A stretch of 64,000 nucleotides of DNA from Lycorma delicatula (GCF_047948215.1 NC_134461.1:82608103-82672102); one strand, 5' to 3'. Shown: positions 32,213 through 43,692, counted from the stretch's first letter. Notes: generated by a model not told the origin, from the sequence alone. Made by a program: numbers and translations.

Positions 32213-32248
<36 letters not shown>
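32213..32248. repeat. (AT)n microsatellite
   Basis: Alternating AT for about 35 bases; abuts the putative Helitron-like end. Confidence 0.95.
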
Positions 32249-32251
<3 letters not shown>

Positions 32252-32322
32252 GCAAAAACTTCAATGAATTGAATTAATGAACTGTGAGCCTGTATCACTG
32301 TGTGAGCTGGGTTTGAACTGAA
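32252..32322 (+). repeat. Short dispersed repeat K, copy 1
   Basis: CAATGAATTGAATTAATGAA, TGTGAGCCTGTATCACTGTG and GAGCTGGGTTTGAACTGA match 41098-41180 in reverse complement with a few changes. Confidence 0.7.
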
Positions 32323-34667
32323 AATCCAATGGGGGAGCCGATCAAACTTTCTTTAGTTTGTTTAATTTTTTAATAATAATAATAATATTACAATAAAATT
32401 TAATAATAAATAATCAATGCCAGGAAAGTTCAACAAATTTTTTGTCAGCTTTTTTTAACGAGGAATTTTTTTTTTATAAAAATTTTCATGTATCTCATTT
32501 ATGGTAGAACTTATACGATGTGATTTATACTTAAAACTTAAAGTACGACGAGAGAATTGACCAGTTATTGGTAGTTTTTTATTATAAAATTTTATTACAC
32601 CTCAAATTGGAATTATAGAAACAACGAAATATATAAACGTAACAAATGTATTTTTTATGTATTATAGGAATTAAGCGAAAGTTAAATGTTTTTAATTTAT
32701 AAAACAATAATACAACACTTTAAACATTAACTATTTACAGGAATATGTAATTTTATTATCGGAATCTTCTCTTAATGATTTATTAAAGACAGTTTTATTA
32801 TTATTTCTGGAACTAAAACCAGATAAAATCTACTGTAAAAAGTAATCGATGGATATGAATGGAATTATGTAGAAAACTAATAAAAAATAATAGACATATC
32901 TTTACAAACATCCCAATTTATCTAAACATAAAACAAAATATTTATGTTGTAATAAAAAAAAGTATATAAGAGATAATAAAATAAATAAATAGTTGTTCAT
33001 ATCGATGCTTTAATTATATTTCCCATTTTTAGGTATTAGATAATATAAAATAAAATATTCCGGTTGACTCCAAATACAGCGCATAAAAATACTTTGGTGT
33101 TTTGTTTAACAATACACACTAAAAAATAAACAAGTATTACATTTAGAAAATAAAATGTTGTAACATTTATTTCCATAATTTATATGAAAAAATATAAAAA
33201 TTGTAATAATATTACAAAAAACGTGAACTTAAAAATATAATTAAATTCGTTATAAAACACTAGTTTTTAAAACTAACGAATCATGTGATGTAATGTCATG
33301 CTGCGAACTTTATGCAAACTTTTGTTTGTGAGTTTATCACATAATGAAATATTTAATTAAAGGGATATTCAGATTAAAATAGACTAAAGAAAAGTGAACA
33401 AAATTTTAATTACCTAAGAAGAATTTTCTGTAATTGAATAATGTTAAGCTAAATTTTTATATGTTTTTCAGAATTTTTACACATTAGAAAGCTGAAAAGT
33501 TTTTTCCTATTTTTTCCACGTTTAGTCAAGAGGTCTGGAATGAAGGGTTTGACGAAAATTATACTTTATTTTTAAAATTTAATTTGAATTTTATTTTTAA
33601 GTTAAAAAGCTTAAATTTCGTAATTGGTTTGAAGGATCATAACTTCTTTTTTTTAAGTTACAATTGTCGGGTACAGTTAGCCAAAGTTATATTCAGTATC
33701 ATAATGTTTGTTTAGAATAAAGATTCTGATGCCTCTGACTTTGTTAATAACTAACATGTTGAGCATCATCACTGTTAATAATGATTGGTTTATAATGTAC
33801 TTTGGAAACGGCGGGAACTGAAGATTAGGGAAGGCCACGAAAAGTAAATTTCCTCTATTTTCAACTCTAAGTGTAACCATACCTGATCAATACGTCACTT
33901 TCTCCCACATTCCTCCTTATATACACGACAGTTATTCAGGTATAACTTGAAGAATGATTTAGTTTTGTTTTAATGAATAATATTTATAAAGCTTAAAGTA
34001 TATGTTTTTTTTTTAAGTTTGTACTGATGTTTACGCAATTTTAAAGCTAGGTTTCATCTTTTTTATTATAGAAAACTACTTTCGAGTAAATTGTAATGTT
34101 ACAATAAAAGTTGAAGGTTATTTGATAAACGATTTTGAAATAAATTCTAATATTTTAGTTTTAAAAAAACAGTATAAACCCATAAAATTACTGACTACAT
34201 TAAAATTAGTTTGCTGATATATTTATTTCTTTCCAATAAAAAAGAATGGTGTGTGGGTTTTTTCGTTTGTTGTATGTGCTCACATTTTTATTTTAGCTGT
34301 GACTGGCGCAGAGCGGCCCGTTGGTGGCGGCAGCGCACAGCGCATGAACGATTCTTCGCTCGAACGATTTATACTTCTTGAACTATTCATTCGTTCGAAA
34401 GATTTCTACTTTTTGATACGAATAATTGATCTAAAATGTGTTAAAAAATCACAACTCAAAAAATAGCTAAAAATGTTCAGGATTTTGAAGCTTTTCGTTA
34501 TAAAAGTATTTGTAATTGTTAGTACGCTAAATTCATAAACGTAATTTAGTTACAATTGGTATAAACATTTAACAAAATTATTTGTAATGAAACATAAACC
34601 ATGTAAAAGTTTCGCGGCGGACCTTACGTCCGCATTTTTCCTGGTATAAATAAAAACAAATATTTAT
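32323..34667. other. Unassigned AT-rich DNA with a GC-rich patch
   Basis: No gene recognised. 34296-34370 is GC-rich (CTGGCGCAGAGCGGCCCG, GGTGGCGGCAGCGCACAGCG). An open frame of 71 codons crosses it without a recognisable domain. Confidence 0.5.
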
Positions 34668-34930
34668 CCCACCGGGCGGAACTAGTGGTAAACGAGTCGT
34701 TGCAAGTCATTTGTTTAACAACAGATTTTTGAAGTCTAAAGTTCTATGATTCAAATCCTACAAAAATTTAGTTACTTTTATACGAATCTGAGTACTAGAC
34801 AATGAATACCGGTATACTTTGGTGGTTGGGGTTCAATTAACCACCATCTCAGGAATGGTCGGCCTGAGTATGGACAAGACTACACCTCATTTATATCATA
34901 CCATATCATCTTCATCTCTTTGAGCCATGA
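34668..34930 (+). mobile_element. SINE-A copy 5, diverged
   Basis: Starts CCCACCGGGCGGAACTAGTG; box B region ATTCAAATCC; body ACCGGTATACTTTGGTGG and CTCAGGAATGGTCGGCCTGA. An extra ~15 bases sit in the head (GTCATTTGTTTAACAACAG) and the tail is altered (CTTTGAGCCATGAGGGATTG). Older than the other copies; no duplication found. Confidence 0.85.
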
Positions 34931-36141
34931 GGGATTGCTTATTTTTCACTAGTTCAACAACGTACACGTTAGGAATAAAAACAAAATATTAAGTTTATGC
35001 ATAAAGGCCTATTATATATAGTGGTATTATTTGTTTATTATATGATACTTAGCGATATGATTTTTTTTGTGATAGCTAATGTTTTTAGTTAGAAGATTAC
35101 AATATTGTTGTTATATATACACCAAACGTAAACCACATTCCTTCCAAGTATACAGAGCATACGGTCGTCGGTAATATTGTTAAAACTAAACTATAATTAT
35201 TTCTTTGAATCGAATGCGGTGGACAGGGTGAACAACATGTTTTTACAAAAAGCAATCGCTAATACAAATTAAATATAAAATTCAGTTTTGTATTAACTTT
35301 TACAGTCCGGTAAAGAAATGGTATATTAAATATAGGTTTGCCCGCTGAAATTTTAATTTTTTTCGCCGTTAAATTTTTTTTTTTTCTATAACAATTCATT
35401 GTACGTTAAAGATTAATGATACAGTACGGCCGGAAAGAGAAAAATACAGTTCTGTTTTCGGATATTTAACTTCATTATTTTCATTAATCATACAGTACTC
35501 AGTTTTACTAATTCTTCGGCTGAGTTAGTTATTTATTTTTATTAATAAAAACAAGGGAAAAGATTATAAAGTAGAAATATTTTTTAAAATTTATTTTTAT
35601 TTTTAAAGAAAACATTAAAATTAATAAATACAAACGCTATTTAAACAAGCTAATAATAATAATATGATAATAATAACCACTGAAAATTAAATAATACCAA
35701 TAATCTTTTAACAAATTATTACAATAATAATAATAAAAATAATAAAAGAAATATGTCCTTGTGGAATGTAGTAGTTATGTTTTAAAGTTTTTTCTTCGAA
35801 AGGATTTTAGCGTTTATTATTTTTAATTACATAGAACATTACTTAAAAAACCACCGGCAATACATTTAGTGTTGTTCAAAATAAATGAAACAATAAAATA
35901 CACTTCACACGTTAAGTTATCTTTATGTTAAAACAGAAGAACGCAATTAGCACATAGAAATGATGCAAGTAGTTTTTTTATTAACCCAACAAAATGTAAT
36001 TACGCAGTAGTCCAGACATATTAAAATAAGGATGTCATAAAAAAAATTTATTACACATGAAAAAATTACGTAATGAAAATATCAGAATAAAAAGTTTATA
36101 AATATTTTTTACTTAATGATCCAAATTTGATTCCCAGGGCT
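34931..36141. other. Unassigned AT-rich DNA
   Basis: Nothing recognised; (TAA)n-like runs near 35650-35740. Confidence 0.5.
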
Positions 36142-36399
36142 GAATTGACATTTGTTTTAAAGAAAAAAAAAGTACCAGAATTCCGGTGGGGGATCCCTTC
36201 GAGGTCCCCTTATTTGAGGCATGGAGAGTAATTAAAAGACAGGGTCTCCGCTATCTGGGTGGAACCCCCTTGAGTTCTGCCATGGTAGTTTGAGGCGAAG
36301 GCAGCCCCCTTCCAGAGAAGTTTATGCTTACTTGCGGGTCCGACTCTTTTTAGGATAAACGAGAAATAGAAAAAAAGAAAAGAATTGACATTTGTTTTA
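36142..36399 (+). mobile_element. Small GC-rich retroposon with 18-bp target-site duplication
   Basis: A perfect 18-bp direct repeat, GAATTGACATTTGTTTTA, lies at 36142-36159 and 36382-36399. The 222 bp between them are far GC-richer than the surroundings (GGTGGGGGATCCCTTCGAGG, GGTCTCCGCTATCTGGGTGG, GGCGAAGGCAGCCCCCTTCC) and end in an A-rich tail (AGAAATAGAAAAAAAGAAAA). Long duplication plus A-rich 3' tail indicates target-primed reverse transcription. It is probably the 3' untranslated end of a 5'-truncated LINE or an unnamed SINE; I see no tRNA-like boxes and no coding match. Confidence 0.85.
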
Positions 36400-36489
36400 T
36401 TAAATATAATCTCAAATAAATATTTGCTTATCTTAAAGTATAATAATATGAAAATAAATTATTTTAGCAACAATAAGCCAATTCCCCGA

Positions 36490-36602
36490 TTAGTTGGAGC
36501 TTGAAGTATATGATAAATACCAAGCCTGAGCAGGATCGAAACCAAAACCTTCTGGATGAAAGGCAGAGACGGTACTACTTTGCCATGGAGGTCCGCTGAT
36601 AA
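36490..36602 (-). mobile_element. SINE-B copy, degraded
   Basis: Minus strand: CGGACCTCCATGGCAAAGTA (head and box A), CTCTGCCTTTCATCCAGAAG, then a box B-like TGGTTTCGATCC and TGCTCAGGCTTGG. Same layout as 44616-44776. Confidence 0.7.
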
Positions 36603-37329
36603 AAGATCATAAAAGCAGCCCTACTTAAACCTTTAAACAATAATAAATGTATAAAAAATAATAATTTGAATATTAAGTATTCTTCTTTCCTTCTTAGGAT
36701 AAAATATTTCCTTAAATTTTATCTTTAAGTCTGCTTTTCTTGGAAAACTAAGAAAAGTAAACTTTAATACAGTATAGATTAATAGTACCAGTCTTTCCTT
36801 ATCATATTATTTTATATAGAGAAAATGCAGTCAAGGAAGATAAGAGGATAATTCCCAAACAGAAAGCAAAATAAAAATTACAAATAAAGATTACAAGTTA
36901 GAATATTTACAGTTGGTGTTTGGTCTCACCTCTTGTACAATATAAAAGCTGACAACAAAGTTGTAATACTTTACTGGCATTCATTATTTATTCTTAAACA
37001 GAGGAAAAGTAATGATATATGAAAATAAACCAAAAAAGTATTAAAAAATTAAAAAAATCAATATTTTCAACTTTGATCGACTCTCCCACCCCAAATATTG
37101 CCTCCTAAAGTATTATTTTTTTGGGTCACTTGTACTACTACTACTACGCCAAGGAAGACATAAAAAAAATTCGGTTAAAAAAATACGAAATAAATAAAAA
37201 AAAGCTTTTTTCAATTATTGGGTAAAAGGGAATTTCTGGGGAAACTTGTGTAAAAAAAAAAAAAAGAAAAAAGAATACTAATGTAAGCCTGCATGTACTA
37301 AGCTTAATAAAGTGTGTTTATGTTCGCAA
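36603..37329. other. Unassigned AT-rich DNA
   Basis: No recognised feature. (CTA)n run TACTACTACTACTA at about 37133-37146. Confidence 0.5.
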
Positions 37330-37980
37330 AGGTTTGAGAAAATTGACCCCAAAAGAAACCTCACTCTCTGGAGACAGTGACCTGAAAATATTACCAACAA
37401 ATTGTCTGATACACGAGTCAGTACAAAACTGCATCAAAATCGATTTTTTCAGTCAAAAGTTATTAAGTTTCAAACATGCCAACAAACGTACGTACGAACA
37501 TTACCCCCACATTTTTTTTGGGTTCCTGGGTCATGAAATGTCGAGAAATGCAAAAAAAACCATATCCCATTTTTTGACTAAATACTTTACTTTTCCTTCT
37601 TGTAGTATAGTTCTAGAGGTATGATGCCAGGAATATATATAAATATATAATTTGAATAGTTTAACTTAGAAGAATGAAATCTAGCAAAAATGTTCCTTCC
37701 TTGAAACGATCTATTTTTCGGTATGAAACCACCATCACACCTCCCCAACTACCAAATGGGAACACCTCAAGCATTTTAAAGGGTAGGGTGGTAACATATA
37801 TTTTAAAGGGAATTGAAAAACAAGTAAATTTGACTTTAAAACTTCACGCAACAACAATAACCAAAGTGATACCCATTTAATATTTTTCACAGCTGATTTC
37901 AAACTTAGCCTACGTAACACCCGAAATAATGGTCGAACACAAACAAATAGATTTTGTAAAGGTAGGAGCATTTGCTAAAT
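37330..37980. other. Unassigned, lower-AT segment; possible unknown repeat
   Basis: Less AT-rich than its surroundings (CTCACTCTCTGGAGACAGTG, GGGTTCCTGGGTCATGAAAT, CCTCCCCAACTACCAAATGG). Open frames on both strands have no domain content. No second copy in the window. Confidence 0.35.
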
Positions 37981-38271
37981 TTAGTATTTTTATTATTTTT
38001 TTTAAAGTTAATGTCTGAACAGGTAAGAGATATTAAGATAACTTTTGAAATTATTTGAAAAAATATTTAACGTTCGCCCTTTTGGTTATGGTTGTTGTAT
38101 CCCGAATTTTTTTCATTAAAATATTTTTGAATGATCTTCAGAATAATTCCCACCACACTACGCTTTTTATTTATATTTGTTTAAATGTTTCATATTGAGG
38201 CCTCCTGGGTGTCAAGGTATGGATGGTTTCCAACCGAAAATAGTTCGTTTTCTGATTGTAGGATTAGTTAA

Positions 38272-38367
38272 ATTTTATTATTTTCCCGACTATAACGATA
38301 CATGCTGCTACAACAATAACGGGAAAGAATACAGATCGGTAAAAAAAATAAAAAAATACTCTTTTTT
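38272..38367 (+). repeat. Repeat family H, copy 1, left part
   Basis: TTTTCCCGACTATAACGATA, CATGCTGCTACAACAATAAC, GGGAAAG and AGATCGGTAAA match 45054-45122 in order. Interrupted by SINE-A at 38382. Confidence 0.8.
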
Positions 38368-38381
38368 AAGTTTTGTGCCTT

Positions 38382-38631
38382 CTCTTTTTTTCCTGTTTAG
38401 TCTCCGGTAATTACCGATCAGGTAATACTTCAGAAGATGAATGAGGATGATATGTATGAGTGCAAATGAATTGTAGTCTTATACATTCTCAGTTTGACCA
38501 TTCCTGAGATGTGTGGTTAATTGAAACCCAACCACCAAAGAACACCGGTATCCACTTTCTAGTATTCAAATTCGTGTAAAAATAACTGACTTTACTAGGA
38601 CGCGTTCATCACTAGACCAACCCGGTGGGTC
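38382..38631 (-). mobile_element. SINE-A copy 6, nested in family H, with target-site duplication
   Basis: Reverse copy: tail complement TTTTTTTCCTGTTTAGTCTC first, head complement CTAGACCAACCCGGTGGG last; about 40 bases of the head are deleted (GACTTTACTAGGACGCG...). Flanked by AAGTTTTGTGCCTT (38368-38381) and AAGTTGTGTGCCTT (38632-38645), 13 of 14 matching. The second family H copy keeps the uninterrupted site AAGTTTTGTGCCTT at 45152-45165. Confidence 0.95.
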
Positions 38632-38645
38632 AAGTTGTGTGCCTT

Positions 38646-39300
38646 AAGGAGACAGAAAAATAACCGTAATTAACAGAAATATATATAAATTGTAAATAAT
38701 CTCCCAAAAAATTGTTTATTCCAATGTTCCAAGTCCAAAAAATTTATTTTTGTCAGACGGAAGTTAGTGCGAATATGTATGTTGGCCTGTATTTGGTCTT
38801 ATAACTCTGGACCCCGATCGATTTTCTTTAAACTTGGTCGATAGGCTCTACTTTCGGGAGGGGGAAGAATAAATTTAATTTTTACAAAAATTGAAAAAGG
38901 GGTGAGGTATGTTTTGGCCGAAATAAAATTTCAAATTTACTGGGGCAGTTAGCAAAAATGTTCTTACAAAATATGAAGTTTTTTAATCTAGATTACAAAT
39001 TACGAAAAAAGTTAATTTAATATTCACCCCTTCCTAAAATATATAGTCATTTTAGGATATAACTAAAAAAATATGTATTTTTTTTAGCTATCTTGCTACT
39101 AAAAAGGAGTTTGTGGAAGTTTTTTTTTTACTTCTATATTTTCTATATAAAACAGTATAAAAACGTTTTGCCCATCCCACTCCAATGGTTTGTGGTAACA
39201 AAAAAAAATGTTTAATTTTAAAAAAGTTATATAATTTTAAATCTATCTCGCAAGTTATCCACTGCATAAAATTTAAAATTCTTAATTTTTTTATAGTCCT
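38646..39300 (+). repeat. Repeat family H, copy 1, right part
   Basis: Continues after the SINE: TCCAAGTCCAAAAAAT, TGTCAG, TCTTATAACTCTGGACCCCG, GATTTTCTTTAAACTTGG, TTGGCCGAAATAAAAT, TTTAATATTCACCCCTTCC and CCACTCCAATGGTTTGTGG, each paired with a block in 45181-45718. Non-coding. Confidence 0.75.
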
Positions 39301-39651
39301 TTCTCTTTAGTATTTCTTTTAAAAAAATTTAGCAAAACATTTTCACCCCCTTCCTAGAAAATTATAATTTTATTAAGAATTACAGGTATAACTGCATTTT
39401 TTCAATAATTTTAAAAAGTTAATTTTTTTAATTTATTATCACCGCTAATCAATTAATTTTATCTGAATGCTATTCCTTGAGTATGGGAGTCCCCTAAAAT
39501 GAAAAAAAATTTCCATTATTTAAAATGTTTAATACTCAATACATACATTATTAAAATAGTTTTGTAAATTCATAATTTTGATTATTGTTATCATTAAAAA
39601 TGAATTATCTTATCATAAAGATACAAATAGAACTTAAAATGATTGAAAAAT
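39301..39651. other. Unassigned AT-rich DNA
   Basis: May include the eroded right end of family H; no firm match. Confidence 0.4.
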
Positions 39652-39754
39652 GAATTCCACAACTTGATCGGCGAAGCGGGAAAAGTTGTGGAATTCAGAC
39701 AAAAAACACAGACAAAAAAGCCGCAATCCATTGCCGGCTTTTTTGTCTGTGTTT
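39652..39754. repeat. Tandem pair of strong perfect hairpins
   Basis: Hairpin 1: GAATTCCACAACTT (39652-39665), 17-base loop TGATCGGCGAAGCGGGA, AAGTTGTGGAATTC (39683-39696). Hairpin 2: AAACACAGACAAAAAAGCCG (39704-39723), 11-base loop, and its perfect 20-base complement (39735-39754). Only seven bases separate the stems. No mismatch in either. It is unlike anything else in the window and has no open frame. It could be a structured RNA, a recent palindrome from template switching, or the end of an unknown element; function unknown. Confidence 0.85.
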
Positions 39755-41097
39755 AACGGTTGAAAATTTATTTGTTTTTATACATAGATGTCTGTCGAAG
39801 TTTTATCAAATGCAAAATTGACATTTTAATTCAGGTATATTTTATCTATCTAATTGAAAATTATGAAAAATCAAGCAAAGGAAGGAGAAACTTATAAATA
39901 AATTTAACTGAATGATAATTCTTATACCACTAATTTATGATTATCGATTAATAGTAAATGAACTAATAGATGATTTACTATATTCAGTTTCTATCATTTA
40001 ATATAAAATTTATACTTTTCAAAATCCATTTAAAATATAAATATTTCATATTTATTAATTTATGAGAAGGACATAAGTGAAGGAATTACGCAAATAAACT
40101 ACGAATGTACGTTAGTAGAACTTTTATTAGTAAAACAATAATAACTATTATTTAATTAGTATAGGAATTTCCCGTATAATAAACATTTTCGTAATGGAAT
40201 ATATAAGCTTATTCTTTGAAATTTAAATACAACCACTTCAACAAAAGTAACTAGAAACCAATTATAAGCACATATGTATACTAATTAAAAAATATGCAAA
40301 TTTAGTGAAATTAGTTCTGATATTAATTAGTATGAATCTGATAGTGAAACTATAATAATAAGTGAACACAGCTTGACGTATTTTCACATGGTATACGCGA
40401 TACAGTAAAATGTATTAACAAAAAAAAAGAAATATTAATTTGTTCTCGGAGCAAATTATATTATAAATAATTTGATATACTGTTGTAGGAACAACTTTTA
40501 AACTACTCTTATTTTTAAAAGCAAGGAATACGTCATTTAATTAAACCGAGGAAATGAAAAAACTGTGCCAGGATATCTAATATATATTATTTGATACAAC
40601 AATAAGAAATATGTAAAATTCGTAGAACATAATACCTTCGAGTAAACCTAAATATGATCTACTAGCATCTATTTATCATTTCATTTATTTTTGTAATTTT
40701 TTTAAATATATAAAATAAACAAAAAACAGCTTTGCTAAAGAGTAACTGAAATGAGTTTGAAAACAAGATATAAATTTTAAAAAATCACGACTGGTGAAAA
40801 AAAAATTGCTCTTTTTGTTCTGGTTTGGTTCCATCGTAATTTTGTATGATTTTTAATTATACTAGCAAATACTCCGTTTGAATTTTTAAAATCGGATGAA
40901 CGATTGCAGAGATATAAGAGCACCCAACTACAACCATCAAAACAGCACCCCGTTTGTTTCCAGTTGATGACGATCTCCTCATCACTCTAGCCTCACACGC
41001 AGTCCCCACGGTAAGCCCATTATTATGAAATAGAAATCATTAACGTAAATTTAATTCTGTTATTTTTGTAACATTATTTATTCGATTGATTCAAATC
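39755..41097. other. Unassigned AT-rich DNA
   Basis: No gene recognised. 40900-41010 is lower in AT (AGTTGATGACGATCTCCTCA) and leads into repeat K, so it may belong to the same unidentified element. Confidence 0.5.
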
Positions 41098-41180
41098 ATT
41101 CAGTTCAAACCCAGCTGACACAGTGATAGAGGCTCACAGCTTACAGTTCATTAATTCAATTCATTCAAGTTTGTGCTTCA
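41098..41180 (-). repeat. Short dispersed repeat K, copy 2
   Basis: TTCAGTTCAAACCCAGCTGA, CACAGTGATAGAGGCTCACA and CATTAATTCAATTCATT are the complement of 32252-32322, with a few extra bases (GCTTACAG). Confidence 0.7.
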
Positions 41181-41409
41181 ACCGGCAAATCTCAATACTA
41201 TTGGGAATCGTGTAATAAGAAAAACTTAATATTAGAGTTAAAAAAACATTAATTAAATGTTAAGTTAATTTAAATTAAAAAAATAAAACTAGATCGTCTT
41301 TTTTTTGTTAAACTATCAAATGAGCTAGATATTGAGATACTATTGGTGTGTACACACGAGTATATGAATATAACAAACAATTAGTAATTAAATAATCAAC
41401 ACTACAAAA
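41181..41409. other. Unassigned AT-rich DNA
   Basis: Nothing recognised. Confidence 0.5.
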
Positions 41410-41424
41410 GGAGTACTTTAATTT

Positions 41425-41854
41425 ATGTATTTTTTTTTTTGTCTTTATTCATTTGACTGGTTTGATGCAGCTCTCCAAGATTCCCTATCTAGTGCTAGTC
41501 GTTTCACTTCAGTATACCCGCTACATCCTACATCCCTAACAATTTGTTTTACATATTCCAAACGTGGCCTGCCTACACAATTTTTCCCTTCTACCTGTCC
41601 TTCCAATATTAAAGCGACTATTCCAGGATGCCTTAGTATGTGGCCTATAAGTCTATCTCTTCTTATTTTTCCAAATGCTTCTTTCTTCATCTATTTGCCG
41701 CAATACCTCTTCATTTTGTCACTTTATCCACCCATCTGATTTTTAACATTTTCCTACAGCACCACATTTCAAAAGCTTCTAATCTTTTCTTCTCAGATAC
41801 TCCGATTGTCCAAATTTCACTTCCTTATAAAGCGACACTCCAAAATTTATGTAT
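41425..41854 (-). pseudogene. 5'-truncated LINE (type 3) reverse transcriptase C-terminus
   Basis: Minus strand, starting near 41845: GSEIWTIGVSEKKRLEAFEM then WCCRKMLKIRWVDKVT, a stop and frame change, then RRDRLIGHILRHPGIVALIL (with a single stop-free run of 81 codons, 41690-41445), EGQVEGKNCVGRPRLEYVKQ, IVRDVGCSGYTEVKRLALDR and ESWRAASNQSNE ending at the stop. These are the thumb and the conserved C-terminal tail (WIGHxLRH, GxxxGRPRxxY, WRAA) of an insect-type non-LTR reverse transcriptase. The stop is followed on that strand by a poly-A tail. Flanking direct repeat GGAGTACTTTAATTT (41410-41424 and 41855-41869) is a 15-bp target-site duplication. Copying stopped before the catalytic YADD box, so it was dead on arrival. 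The copy at 16427-16562 is a shorter relative. Confidence 0.9.
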
Positions 41855-41954
41855 GGAGTACTTTAATTTGAAGTAGGAGTACTTTAATGGAAAGTCGAAA
41901 GTGTAATGTTATTTTTAAAACCCGATTAAACTACTCAACTTTTCAATTTTTACT

Positions 41955-42968
41955 TCTTTGTACGAAGTAAAGGAAGTATTATAATCGCGCAAAATTTTGG
42001 TTTTCAGATTTCAACGGAAATATCCATTTTGACCATCCCTAAATCCATTTTGATGTATGTATGTACGTATGTATCTCGCATAACTCAAAAATAATTAGCC
42101 GTAGAATGTTGAAATTTTGGATTTAGGACTGTTGTAACATCTACTTGAGCACATACCCTTTTGATTCCAATCGACTGGACCACAAGTGTCCAAAAAAAAG
42201 CCCAAAATCCAAAACATTTGGATTTTTTACTTTTTCTTAACTGCAGTAGCAAACTCTCACTGAGGGATTTCAACTATATATCACAAGTAGTACTTACTTT
42301 CATTGGTTCCAGAGTTATAGCGAAATAAAATTTGAATTAATGAAATATTTGTATCTTACAAGGGCACAGCGGTTCGAATCCCACTTCATTCCCAATTTTT
42401 TTAAGCTTTTTATTTTTTTAATTTAAATATATTGATTTATTAATAATTATGAACCTCTATTGAAGAAAATAAAATATGGAAAAAATTCATTAGTTATTAG
42501 TGAAATAGAATTTTATGTACGTTTCATTTTAATTCAAAGAGTTTAACAGAGGTTAATAATTATTAATAATCAATATATTTAAATGAAAACAAAAAGTTCA
42601 AATAAATATTTGTATATGAAGTCGGATTCCAACCGATATGTGCACGATTACGGATCCAACACGTTCTCACTTACACCACATAACTACATGAGCGACGTGA
42701 AACAAAATTAATATAAAAATTAATATCAAATGCTGATACGGACACCACAAAAAATGTGATGCCTTGTAGTGTCTATCGCAATGCAATTGTATAACTCTCC
42801 ACTTTATTAAAGAATTGGAGGATCGCATCTCACTTTCAAATTAAATAAATTATATGTAATTATATTATAATTGTAATTATAATATATTATATATGTAATT
42901 ATATATACAAACGTATATGTAATTTAATAGGCGTACAAGGAAGTCATGTGGTGTCCACATCAGATTTT
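41955..42968 (+). repeat. Repeat family B, copy 4 (mosaic)
   Basis: 41955-42455 matches other copies in plus orientation (TTTGTACGAAGTAAAGGAAG, TTTCAACGGAAATATCC). 42546-42650 then runs in the opposite sense (ACAGAGGTTAATAATTATTA, GATTCCAACCGATATGTGCA), so 42418-42463 and 42546-42595 form an inverted repeat. After an unrelated stretch, the family's proper right end returns (TAATTTAATAGGCGTACAAG then GAAGTCATGTGGTGTCCACA, to 42968). Confidence 0.75.
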
Positions 42969-43589
42969 TACGCTGGTTTTCCAAGATTTTATTAATTATA
43001 CTGTGTACTTAAACTAACTTTTTTTGTCTTATGGAATTTTTTAAAACAATTCTTCATGTCTTTAGTAATTAGTTTAAAAAAAAAAAATTTATTTCATAAA
43101 CAAAGGAAGAAATACGTTTTTGTAAACATTTCGTTAATACGTTTTTAATTTAATTTATTATAATTAATTTATATTTTCTCTTGTTAATTGTTTAAACTAT
43201 TTATTTCTTGTTTTTTTTTTTTTTTTTTTTTTTTTTACAATAGTTGCACAGTATTTACCGAAATATTTTTCTTTTTAAAATACAATTAAAAGATTTTCTT
43301 TTACTAAAATAATAATACTTTCCGAATAACTTTTAAATACTAATAAGATTTCTTAAACAACCCTAAGAATTTTCTGTTTTCCATTTAACGTAAAAATATG
43401 TACTAAAATAATTTGTAAAAACCTTTTGAAATTATTTTTATATTTAATATCTTCATGCACCTTATTATTATCTAATGTGTTTATACTTTAAATAATTGAT
43501 ATGGACATTAATCACATCTATTTCTTTTTTTTATATAAATTAATTCAAGATCGAAGCTTTGAAGCCTGTTAAATGATAAAATGGAAATG
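42969..43589. other. Unassigned AT-rich DNA with poly-T
   Basis: T run of 26 bases at 43211-43236; otherwise nothing recognised. Confidence 0.5.
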
Positions 43590-43692
43590 AAAAATTGTAG
43601 TGTTTGAAAAATGCTTTGCCTGAAAGGCATATGAACCCGAGACCCATGGATGAAAGGCCGAGACGCTACCACTCCGCTACAGAGACCCGCTA
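43590..43692 (-). mobile_element. SINE-B copy
   Basis: Minus strand: AGCGGGTCTCTGTAGCGGAG, TGGTAGCGTCTCGGCCTTTC, ATCCATGGGTCTC, a box B-like GGGTTCATATG and CCTTTCAGGCAAAGCATT. Clear relative of 44616-44776; no duplication found. Confidence 0.75.

Noticed and set aside
34296..34370. CpG-rich patch as a promoter
   Set aside because: Very short, no start-site elements and no gene nearby; could equally be an element fragment.
39704..39754. Bacterial-type intrinsic terminator (stem followed by T-run)
   Set aside because: The T-run lies within the stem rather than after it, and the surrounding DNA is clearly eukaryotic.
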